A stretch of DNA of 7,061 bases from the NCBI GenBank assembly GCA_002500485.1, contig DLRJ01000083.1:1-7061 (forward strand), in the 5' to 3' direction. This document shows positions 1-7,055 of the stretch, piece after piece. The DNA is from Dehalococcoidia bacterium UBA7891. Its GTDB lineage: Bacteria > Chloroflexota > Dehalococcoidia > Lucifugimonadales > UBA826. The notes under the pieces were generated by a model. The model ran no database searches. It had not been told where the DNA came from and saw nothing but the letters and a program-made list of their open reading frames with translations. Every line of letters begins with the position of its first letter. Position 1 is the stretch's first letter. Both the position numbers and the translations under genes were made by a program.

Positions 1-31
1 AACGCCTCTGGGTGATATAAAGAAGAATGAA

Positions 32-3000
32 ATGAAGAATATACTTGCAAGAGGAGGAATTGAGTTTTTGGCTGTCTTATCAAAATGGGATTCGTATTTT
101 CAACGAATAACTTTATTTATTTACACCTTATTTGTTTTTGTAATTGTGAGTGCACCATTAGCCTCTCAGCAAAAACAAATTTCTTTTTCTACTACTGAAG
201 GCACATGGGTCTCTCTTGATGTGGCTCCAAACGGCAAGTTTTTAGCATTCGAACTAATTGGAGATATATATACCTTACCAATAAAGGGTGGCCTTGCTCG
301 TCCAATATTAAAGGGAAATGCGTTTCAATCTCAGCCTCGCTTTTCACCTAATGGAAAACTTATCGTTTATATCAGTGATGAGAGTGGGTCCGATAATATT
401 TGGATTTCAAAATTCAATGGTTTAAATCCAAGGAAGATCTCTAATCGGACTACTTCTGCAATGCTCTCACCAGCTTGGTCCTCTGATGGTTCAGCAATAT
501 TTGTGACTATAATCTCGTACGAAGGGTTTAGTTCGTTCGCAGAAATTTGGAGGTTTGATATTAAATCTGGTGAAAGCACTTTAATAGTTGAAAATCAGAA
601 TGGATCTTCACAGCCGCTCGTTTCTTCTCCAGCGCCAGGACCTTATGGTCCTGTGTTGCATCCAAACGGATCTACATTGTACTATACCTCTCTAACGCCT
701 CGTCCTTACAATAGTAGGAAAGGGGCAAGTAGTCAAGTGTTTAAGATGTCATTAGAAAATAATCGGACTGAACCCTTAGTCTTAGAAAATCAAATCACGA
801 TGAAGCCTGCATTTACTCCTGATGGTAAAAACATAATATACGGTGCCGTTAGAGATGGTAGAACTGGATTGAAGATTAAAGAATTAGAAAGCGGTGAAGA
901 ACGTTGGCTTGCATATCCTATTCAACGAAATCAGCTAGAAAGTAAAGCTACGCGTGATGTATTACCTAATTTTGGTATCACATCTGATAGTCGAGAACTT
1001 TTTGCTACTTGGGATGGTAAAATTCATAGAATCAATTTAGAGGATGGTGGTGACGTTGTTGTTCCTTTTGAAGCTAAGGTATCGCTTAAGGTAAACTCAC
1101 GTCTTGATTTTCCTAGAAGAATAGAACAGGGGGCAGTAGAGTCGCGCCGCGTGCAGCAATTGGCTATTTCAAATGATGGTAGGGTTGCATTTTCTTCTCT
1201 GGGTCGAATCTGGATAAAAGATGTGAAAGGTGAGAAAATTAGACGTTTAACTGCTGCTGAGCGTCCAAGGGAATTTATGCCAGCTTGGTCCTCTGATGGA
1301 AATTGGATAAGCTTTATCACCTGGGATGAATCTGGAGGTCATCTCTGGAAGGCTCGATCTGATGGTAATGGAAAGCCGATAAGACTATCAAAAAAAGCAG
1401 CTTTGTGGCTCGATCCTGCGTGGTCGCCCGATGGGGCTTCGATCGTAGCACTTCGGGCTCCTTTGAAATCTACTTTGGCTTCTCCCAATTTGAAGAATGG
1501 GGTTGTTCCTAATGATTCAGAACTAATGTTGATTTCATCTGAAAGTGGTGATATTCGTTTCATTACAAAATCTGAGGGACGTAGAAGGCCACACTTCGGC
1601 CCATCTTCTCAAAGAGTATATTTATCAGGAAATACGCTGACTTCCATTACTCTTGATGGAAGAGAAACTCGAACTGAGGCTAAATTAGTTTCAAATAGTG
1701 GTCCTACGGAATTGAGATTGAACTCCAAAGGAACTCATGTATTAGCTATCAATCGTTCAGTGATAGAATTATATCAAATTTCTCAAAATAACTCAAACGA
1801 TATTAAGCTGGCTTCTCCACTAACCATTAAAGTTAATAGTGATAGCCCTAATCACGTAGTGTGGTCTGGAGACGGCGAATATATAATGGCTACCTCTGGT
1901 GTCGAGCTCCAGATAATAAGCGTTGATAGTCCAAGTGAATCACCAAAGATTCAACAATTGAATGTTGCTGTTCCTGGGTCAGCTACAGATGGAATTGTAG
2001 CTCTACGTAATGCAAAGGTTATTACTATGAATGGGTACGAGATTATTGATAAGGCTGACGTAGTAATAAAAGGAAACAGGATTTTACGTGTTGGAAAAAC
2101 CGGTTCGGTTAAGATTCCAAGGAAAGCCGTAGAATTTGATATGAGCGATAAATTTATTGTTCCTGGATTTATAGATATTCATTCACATTTTATGATCAAT
2201 AATGAACTACCAGAGCCGGCGTCGACGGTTTCTTTTGCTAATTTAGCGTACGGTTTTACTTCACTTAGAAATCCTCAATCCAGTGCGGATATATTTGGTT
2301 TTTCAGACATGATTGAGATCGATGGTGTGCCTGCGCCTCGAATATTTTCTACCGGGCCAGGTTTATTCTCAAGCGCGAGCTTTTCTTCACCTACTGTAGC
2401 AAAAGGTGTGGTTGAACCGTATAGAGAAAAGTACAAGACTCATTTACTCAAGTGGTACCTTGCCGGTCCGAGATCTGAGCGTCTAGCATTTATAAAAGCT
2501 TCAAGAGAGTTAAGGATGATGCCAACTACTGAAGGGGGAGCTGACACTAAAGCTAATATTACCTATGGCATTGATGGATTTAGTGGAATTGAACATGCTT
2601 TTCCAGTTGCTCCGATTTATGATGATCTCATTCAATTTGTAGCTCGCACGGGAATTACCTATACTCCCACTTTGGTGGTTGCTTTTGGCGCTGCCTTACC
2701 GATTTATCGATTATTAGCGGAAGAAAGACCACATGAAAACGCTAAGCTAAATCGCTGGTATCCTGATGGTAAGTTATACTCAAAGACTTCATCTAGATTG
2801 TTGTGGTTTCCTGATGAAGATTACAACGATCTTGAGGTTGCTGCTGGTGCCAATGAGATCCTAAAAGCTGGTGGACGTGTGGCATTGGGTGGACATGGCG
2901 AGATACAAGGGTTATCCAACCATTGGGAGATGGAATTGTTAGCACGCGGCGGTATGAGCAATCATGATGTTTTAAGGGTTGCAACTGTATTTGGTGCAGA

Positions 3001-4564
3001 AGCGATAGGGTACGAAAAGGACCTCGGAAGTGTAGAGCCAGGCAAGCTTGCTGACCTTGTTATTCTTGATCGAAATCCTCTGAATGATATTGCAGCAACT
3101 CAGGCCATAGCATATGTCATGAAAAACGGAGTTCTCTATAAAGGTGAGACACTTGATGAAGTTTGGCCTAAGCAAAAACCTCTGCCTATACCTTGGTCTA
3201 TGCAACGTGCCAAAGAGCCAGCTGCTGTTGTTTCAAATATTGAAGATCTTGTACGAGATACGATGAACAGTGGAAAAATTCCAGGTGTTGCTTTTGCTGT
3301 AATTAAGGAAGGGGAGGTTCTTCTCGCAAAGGGATTTGGTGTCGCAAACCTCGAGACGAATGCGCCTGTCACAATTAAGTCTATGTTCCAAACTGGGTCG
3401 CTAGGCAAACAATTCACTTCAGCTGGAATCATGGCACTAGTTGAAGATGGTCTCATTGATTTGGATGGTTCTGTAACTAAATACATTTCGGAAGCTCCAA
3501 TAGCATGGCGGCCTATAACAATTCGTCATCTTTTAACACATTCCTCTGGCATCCCAGATTATACAAGCGAACAATTTGATTACTCAAAGAATTACACAGA
3601 GGAAGATTTGGTGAAGATGGCATCAGAACTAGAGCTTGAGTTTGCAGCTGGAAAACGATGGAACTATTCAAATACAGGGTACGTCATGCTTGGTGTAGTG
3701 ATGAGCCGCATAACTGGAATGCCCTACTGGGATTTTCTGCGAAAACGAATTTTTAACCCAGCGGGAATGTCAACAATCCGGATTAATACTGAAAGTGATA
3801 TTGTACCTCATAGAGCACGGGGATACCTGCCAACTAATAAGGGCTGGCAACACGCGGGTTACGTTGCTCCTATGACGAACACTACAGCCGATGGCTCAAT
3901 GCTCTTAAACTTAGAGGATATGATCGCTTGGAACGGTGTTGTTGCGAATCGTCGCATTCTGAGTGAAAAAAGTTGGGATCTGATCTTAAAACCGATGAAA
4001 TTGAACAGTGGTCAAAGCTATCCATACGGTTTCGGATGGTTTATTGACGAGGTTGGTGGTCAGATCGTTCATCAGCATGGAGGTTCATGGCAAGGGTTTA
4101 CTTCCCAGTTCTATCGGTTTACTGGTGATAATCTTGTAGTGATCTTATTAACGAACGCTCGCAGCATTCCTGTATATGGGCTACCAAGGAGAATTGGAGC
4201 TTTGTTGAAGCCATCTCTTGCGCCAGAACCTCCTCCATCGACTCCAATAACGGATCCTGACCCAGTAGCGACTCAATACATTCGAGACAAATTGATTAAA
4301 ATATCAAAAGGGGACCTTACCATTGAGGATTTTGCATTCGTTCGCCAAACTGTTTTTCCTCGAATGCGTAGATCACTCACTGCTCAGCTAAAGGACCTTG
4401 ATGCACCGGACCGAATGGAGTTATTGGACAGAAAATTAGTAGGAGATGATGTTTCACTTCAATATTGGGCATGGTATGGAGATACTTGTTTTAGGGTGTT
4501 CGTTTCTTTAGGGCCAAATAGAGGACTGACTGCTCTCCGCCTTATTCCTGAGAGTACAAAGTGA
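32..4564 (+). CDS. Secreted three-domain hydrolase: PD40 beta-propeller, amidohydrolase, serine beta-lactamase-family domain
   Basis: This 1510-residue protein probably acts in the periplasm or on the cell surface. A hydrophobic stretch at about residues 25-45, ending in APLAS, looks like a signal peptide or anchor. Residues ~50-640 carry PD40/TolB-like blade motifs: FSPNG at 104, WSSDG at 149, FTPDG at 261, WSSDG at 419, WSPDG at 464 and WSGDG at 611. Residues ~653-1050 are a metal-dependent amidohydrolase with H717-S-H719, K807, E834, H855 and H955, ending in a GKLADLVILD-type strand. Residues ~1069-1390 are a class C beta-lactamase/D-aminopeptidase-like serine hydrolase with S1123-L-G-K1126, Y1212-S-N1214 and H1349-G-G1351. 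A proline-rich linker (~1397-1412) leads to an unassigned tail of about 100 residues. Propeller-amidohydrolase proteins normally end near residue 1050, so the serine hydrolase is an addition. It has no signal of its own, so its export depends on the shared N-terminus. The substrate is unknown. The start is uncertain: TTG at 68 has the better ribosome binding site, and the frame is open to the left edge. The next gene overlaps the stop. Confidence 0.93.
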   Translation: MKNILARGGIEFLAVLSKWDSYFQRITLFIYTLFVFVIVSAPLASQQKQISFSTTEGTWVSLDVAPNGKFLAFELIGDIYTLPIKGGLARPILKGNAFQSQPRFSPNGKLIVYISDESGSDNIWISKFNGLNPRKISNRTTSAMLSPAWSSDGSAIFVTIISYEGFSSFAEIWRFDIKSGESTLIVENQNGSSQPLVSSPAPGPYGPVLHPNGSTLYYTSLTPRPYNSRKGASSQVFKMSLENNRTEPLVLENQITMKPAFTPDGKNIIYGAVRDGRTGLKIKELESGEERWLAYPIQRNQLESKATRDVLPNFGITSDSRELFATWDGKIHRINLEDGGDVVVPFEAKVSLKVNSRLDFPRRIEQGAVESRRVQQLAISNDGRVAFSSLGRIWIKDVKGEKIRRLTAAERPREFMPAWSSDGNWISFITWDESGGHLWKARSDGNGKPIRLSKKAALWLDPAWSPDGASIVALRAPLKSTLASPNLKNGVVPNDSELMLISSESGDIRFITKSEGRRRPHFGPSSQRVYLSGNTLTSITLDGRETRTEAKLVSNSGPTELRLNSKGTHVLAINRSVIELYQISQNNSNDIKLASPLTIKVNSDSPNHVVWSGDGEYIMATSGVELQIISVDSPSESPKIQQLNVAVPGSATDGIVALRNAKVITMNGYEIIDKADVVIKGNRILRVGKTGSVKIPRKAVEFDMSDKFIVPGFIDIHSHFMINNELPEPASTVSFANLAYGFTSLRNPQSSADIFGFSDMIEIDGVPAPRIFSTGPGLFSSASFSSPTVAKGVVEPYREKYKTHLLKWYLAGPRSERLAFIKASRELRMMPTTEGGADTKANITYGIDGFSGIEHAFPVAPIYDDLIQFVARTGITYTPTLVVAFGAALPIYRLLAEERPHENAKLNRWYPDGKLYSKTSSRLLWFPDEDYNDLEVAAGANEILKAGGRVALGGHGEIQGLSNHWEMELLARGGMSNHDVLRVATVFGAEAIGYEKDLGSVEPGKLADLVILDRNPLNDIAATQAIAYVMKNGVLYKGETLDEVWPKQKPLPIPWSMQRAKEPAAVVSNIEDLVRDTMNSGKIPGVAFAVIKEGEVLLAKGFGVANLETNAPVTIKSMFQTGSLGKQFTSAGIMALVEDGLIDLDGSVTKYISEAPIAWRPITIRHLLTHSSGIPDYTSEQFDYSKNYTEEDLVKMASELELEFAAGKRWNYSNTGYVMLGVVMSRITGMPYWDFLRKRIFNPAGMSTIRINTESDIVPHRARGYLPTNKGWQHAGYVAPMTNTTADGSMLLNLEDMIAWNGVVANRRILSEKSWDLILKPMKLNSGQSYPYGFGWFIDEVGGQIVHQHGGSWQGFTSQFYRFTGDNLVVILLTNARSIPVYGLPRRIGALLKPSLAPEPPPSTPITDPDPVATQYIRDKLIKISKGDLTIEDFAFVRQTVFPRMRRSLTAQLKDLDAPDRMELLDRKLVGDDVSLQYWAWYGDTCFRVFVSLGPNRGLTALRLIPESTK
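52..57 (+). promoter_or_regulatory. Perfect Shine-Dalgarno AGGAGG inside the annotated N-terminus
   Basis: AGGAGG lies 10 bases before an in-frame TTG at 68-70, whereas the ATG at 32 has only a weak AGAAGA-like sequence upstream. Starting at the TTG would remove 12 residues and leave a more usual signal peptide of roughly 35 residues. The site may therefore mark the true start of the propeller-amidohydrolase gene. AGAGGAGGA also encodes Arg-Gly-Gly in the longer form, so a chance match is possible. Confidence 0.5.
470..489 (+). repeat. 20-base exact direct repeat, copy 1
   Basis: CCAGCTTGGTCCTCTGATGG occurs here and again at 1280-1299, exactly 810 bases (270 codons) apart and in the same frame. 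It encodes the AWSSDG turn of a propeller blade. The flanking bases differ. It probably reflects the shared blade motif, or an old blade duplication, rather than a mobile or regulatory repeat. Confidence 0.75.
1280..1299 (+). repeat. 20-base exact direct repeat, copy 2
   Basis: This is the second copy of the sequence at 470-489, again encoding the AWSSDG blade turn. A related but diverged version (AWSPDG) lies at about 1418-1435, so exact identity is kept only between these two blades. Confidence 0.75.
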
Positions 4565-6165
4565 GGTTTGGCTGGTCTTTTGAATATTTTCGGTTAGTTT
4601 ACTTTATATTTACGTTTATCAATATATTGATCTTAGGCGTAAGCTGTAAGGGGACCGTAGATTACGACTTAATTCTTAAGGGGGGGACTGTTGTCGATGG
4701 TACAGGAGCTATACGCTATGTGGCTGATGTTGCTATACGTGGAGATCGGATAATTGCAGTCAGGGCGGATATTCCTATCTCTCGAGCAAGTCGTGTTTTG
4801 GATGTTACCGGGCTTGTAGTTGCTCCAGGTTTTTGGGATAATCATGCACATTTGGTGAAGCTAGAAGAGTACCCAAATGCAGAGAACTTTATCCGACAGG
4901 GTATCACTACGATTCTTGCATCTCTTCACAGTCAGGATCAACCATTTCCTTTGGATGATTATATGGGTCGTGTCAGTATGGCCCCTAATGTAGGATTGTT
5001 TGCAGGACATACTTGGATAAGAAAGCGGGTCATGGGACTTGAGAATCGCCCACCTACTAATGAGGAGTTGGCATGGATGTCTGCATTGGTTGATTCTTCC
5101 ATGCAGCAAGGTGCCCTTGGGTTTTCTACTGGGCTAGAATATGTGCCCGCAGTCTTTGCAAATACTGATGAGATTGTTACTTTGGCTGAAATTGCAGCGT
5201 CATATGGTGGAATCTATGTTACGCATATGCGAGATGAGGGTGCTCGCGTGCTTGATTCGATTCGTGAGACCCTTGAAATTGGTAAGCGAGCAGGTATCCC
5301 AATTCAGATTAATCACCATAAGGTGACTGGAGCCGCTCATTGGGGGCTTACAAAGAAGACATTAGCCATATTGGATTCAGCGGATGCTGTAGGTCAAGAG
5401 GTAGCACATGATGTCTATCCGTATACTGCATTCAGTACTTACTCCGATATTTTGTTTCCGGGATGGGCCCTTGCTGGTGGCCCAGATGAATTTCAGAATC
5501 GTGTTAATGATCCAGTAACTCGTCGACGGTTAGTTTCTGAAATGAGTACAATTTTTTTACAGCAGACTGGATCAGGTCCAGAGAGCATTAAGTTTAGAAG
5601 TGTTAATTCACACCCAAAAATGCAGGGAAGGACTTTAGCAGATTTTCTTACAGTGCTTGGTCGTCCAAATACTATAGTTGAAGCTGTTGATGCTATAATT
5701 GAATTACAGCTTAGCGGCGGATTTATAGGTATTTTTGAAGGAATGGCGGAGGATGATGTAATCCGAATAATTAGTCATCCGACATCAATGTTTGAGACTG
5801 ATGGAGACCTTGTTGAGTTGGGTATGGGATTTCCCCATCCACGAAGTTACGGTTCGTTTCCACGCATACTTTCTAAGTATGTGCGTGATAAAGAAGTGCT
5901 CACTTTAGAAGAGGCTATACATAAGATGACACTTTTACCAGCATTGTGGATTGGTCAAAGTGATCGGGGATTAATTAGAAAAGGTGCAATCGCTGATATG
6001 ACAGTGTTTGATTTTGAAACGATTCAGGATAAAGCAACCTATAATGATCCCCACCACTTTTCAACAGGTATATTGCATGTTTTCGTTGGCGGTGTTGCTG
6101 TTCTTAATAATAACAAAATAACTGGTAAGCGGCCTGGAAGATTTATCGAGCGATCTAGAAATTGA
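4561..6165 (+). CDS. D-aminoacylase-type amidohydrolase, probable lipoprotein
   Basis: This 534-residue protein resembles N-acyl-D-amino-acid deacylases (amidohydrolase superfamily), which cleave N-acyl groups from D-amino acids. It has the N-terminal strand motif LILKGGTVVDGTG, the metal motif H95-A-H97, the family segment GALGFSTGLEYVP (184-196), H222 in THMRDEG, H252-H253-K254, and D414 in ETDGD as the likely catalytic aspartate. It closes with a typical GVAVLNNNKITGKRPGR end. Where classical D-aminoacylases have a metal-bridging Cys after GVTT, this protein has ASLHSQ with H123, so the metal site probably differs. The N-terminus is a hydrophobic helix followed by LGVSC, giving a plausible lipobox with C29 and membrane attachment outside the cytoplasm. 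GTG at 4561 overlaps the previous stop as GTGA, with a weak GAGAG six bases upstream. No other in-frame start keeps the signal, and the overlap implies translational coupling. Substrate specificity cannot be read from the sequence. The family assignment is firmer than the reaction. Confidence 0.92.
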   Translation: MRFGWSFEYFRLVYFIFTFINILILGVSCKGTVDYDLILKGGTVVDGTGAIRYVADVAIRGDRIIAVRADIPISRASRVLDVTGLVVAPGFWDNHAHLVKLEEYPNAENFIRQGITTILASLHSQDQPFPLDDYMGRVSMAPNVGLFAGHTWIRKRVMGLENRPPTNEELAWMSALVDSSMQQGALGFSTGLEYVPAVFANTDEIVTLAEIAASYGGIYVTHMRDEGARVLDSIRETLEIGKRAGIPIQINHHKVTGAAHWGLTKKTLAILDSADAVGQEVAHDVYPYTAFSTYSDILFPGWALAGGPDEFQNRVNDPVTRRRLVSEMSTIFLQQTGSGPESIKFRSVNSHPKMQGRTLADFLTVLGRPNTIVEAVDAIIELQLSGGFIGIFEGMAEDDVIRIISHPTSMFETDGDLVELGMGFPHPRSYGSFPRILSKYVRDKEVLTLEEAIHKMTLLPALWIGQSDRGLIRKGAIADMTVFDFETIQDKATYNDPHHFSTGILHVFVGGVAVLNNNKITGKRPGRFIERSRN

Positions 6166-6194
6166 GAATTAACAAATCATCATCAATCAAAACA

Positions 6195-6221
6195 TTGCTG
6201 GGTGAATTTTGTGTAATTTTC
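6195..6221 (+). promoter_or_regulatory. Weak candidate promoter, Bacteroidota-like
   Basis: TTG at 6195-6197 and TAATTTTC at 6214-6221 resemble the Bacteroidota -33 TTG and -7 TAnnTTTG elements with about the right spacing. The last base of the -7 element does not match. The 84-base gap shows no clear terminator, so read-through from the upstream genes is equally possible. In AT-rich DNA such matches arise easily. Confidence 0.22.
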
Positions 6222-6237
6222 TGCTGAATTTTAATCC

Positions 6238-6243
6238 AAGGAG
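6238..6243 (+). promoter_or_regulatory. Shine-Dalgarno of the SGNH hydrolase gene
   Basis: AAGGAG sits six bases before the ATG at 6250. It fixes this start, which also gives a clean signal peptide. Confidence 0.8.
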
Positions 6244-6249
6244 TTCATT

Positions 6250-6924
6250 ATGAAGAAAGTCGCTATTCTTTTATTTTTCACATCATCATTTGCTTATGGC
6301 CAAGACTGGCCAGAGCTTGGTAGATATTCTGAAAATAATAAGAAATATGCTCAGTCCTCTGATAATGAAGATAGAGTTGTTTTTATGGGGAATTCAATTA
6401 CTGAAGGATGGTCCACTATTCTACCAGAATTTTTTAAAGGGAAATCATATATCAATAGAGGAATTAGTGGTCAAACTACTCCTCAAATGTTAATTCGATT
6501 TCGACCAGATGTCATTGACCTTAATCCAAAAGTAGTTATAATTCTAGCAGGAATCAATGATATTGCAGAAAATACAGGCCCATCTACAGTAAAAATGATT
6601 TCCGATAATATTATTTCTATGGCAGATTTGGCAAAAATTAATGGAATCAATGTAATCATTTCATCTATTCTACCAGCAAAGGGTTTTCCTTGGAACCCGG
6701 GCATCAACCCGCCACCAAAGATATCTGCAGTTAATAAAATAATAGAACAATATGCTAAAGAAAATGGAATGATATATCTTGATTATTATTCTTCAATGGT
6801 TGATAAAAATAATGCCTTAATAGAGAGTTATGGCTCTGATAGTGTACATCCAAACAAAAAAGGTTACAAAGTAATGTCAGTGCTCGCAGAAAAGGCGATT
6901 TTTAAGATACTAAATCAGAATTAA
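6250..6924 (+). CDS. Secreted SGNH/GDSL-family hydrolase
   Basis: This 224-residue hydrolase of the SGNH superfamily (esterases, acetyl-esterases, lysophospholipases) shows all four conserved blocks. Block I is GNSIT with the nucleophile S49. Block II is NRGISGQTT with G71 as an oxyanion residue. Block III is AGINDI with N103. Block V is D197-S-V-H200-P. The usual GDS of block I is GNS here, a variant that, from memory, recurs in small secreted SGNH proteins of Bacteroidota. The N-terminus (MKKVAILLFFTSSFAYGQ) is a short signal peptide, probably cut near residues 17-18, so the mature enzyme is periplasmic or secreted. The length is normal for a single-domain SGNH enzyme. The natural ester is unknown; acetylated sugars are one option for this family. 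The gene follows an 84-base gap with its own strong ribosome binding site and ends shortly before a terminator. Sampled 60-base lines at 6361 and 6541 are each 33% G+C, against 50% and 35% at 5221 and 5641 in the previous gene. Confidence 0.94.
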   Translation: MKKVAILLFFTSSFAYGQDWPELGRYSENNKKYAQSSDNEDRVVFMGNSITEGWSTILPEFFKGKSYINRGISGQTTPQMLIRFRPDVIDLNPKVVIILAGINDIAENTGPSTVKMISDNIISMADLAKINGINVIISSILPAKGFPWNPGINPPPKISAVNKIIEQYAKENGMIYLDYYSSMVDKNNALIESYGSDSVHPNKKGYKVMSVLAEKAIFKILNQN

Positions 6925-6956
6925 ACTATATTTTTTCTACAGGTTCTATAATAAAT

Positions 6957-6990
6957 AGCCTCCCCACAGAATACGGGAGGCTTTTTATTT
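6957..6990 (+). terminator. Rho-independent terminator
   Basis: AGCCTCCC (6957-6964) pairs perfectly with GGGAGGCT (6975-6982) across a 10-base loop, and the 3' arm runs into TTTTATTTT. It lies 32 bases after the SGNH hydrolase stop and should end its transcript. The opposite strand lacks a comparable T run, so it looks one-directional. Confidence 0.92.
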
Positions 6991-7011
6991 TATATTATTA
7001 TTTATTTTTGG

Positions 7012-7040
7012 TAATCAAATACCCATAGTTTGATTATTTT
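7012..7040 (+). terminator. Second AT-rich hairpin, possible backup terminator
   Basis: TAATCAAA (7012-7019) pairs with TTTGATTA (7029-7036) around a 9-base loop and is followed by TTTT. The stem has only one G-C pair, so it would be a weak terminator. It might instead be an operator-like inverted repeat in front of a downstream gene. Confidence 0.35.
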
Positions 7041-7055
7041 AGTCCTGCATAAAAC

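Noticed and set aside
1024..1320. Open reverse-strand frames inside the large gene (also near 367-579, 2793-3205 and 3136-3486)
   Set aside because: They lie fully opposite a gene with clear domain motifs, have no ribosome binding sites or recognisable domains, and look like by-products of its codon use.
180..1950. Tricorn-type or S9 prolyl-oligopeptidase-like protease because of the PD40 blades
   Set aside because: No S9 (GxSxGG) or S41 peptidase region follows the propeller; an amidohydrolase barrel does.
3150..3260. Lost stop codon or frameshift joining two separate genes
   Set aside because: The frame is continuous, both flanking domains are complete, and the second has no start with a ribosome binding site or signal peptide of its own. 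Only read data could reopen this.
3220..4210. Antibiotic-resistance beta-lactamase (AmpC-like)
   Set aside because: SxxK, YxN and HxG occur throughout a large superfamily of esterases, D-aminopeptidases and DD-peptidases. The HGG in place of KTG, and the fusion context, give no support for a resistance role.
5141..5326. Short forward frame inside the D-aminoacylase-like gene, and a similar one at 6290-6493 in the SGNH gene
   Set aside because: Both sit out of frame within conserved family motifs (THMRDEG region; GNSIT and NRGISG region) and show no start signals.
6166..6249. Terminator between the D-aminoacylase-like gene and the SGNH gene
   Set aside because: No GC-rich stem followed by a T run could be found; the T-rich pieces lack a stable hairpin.
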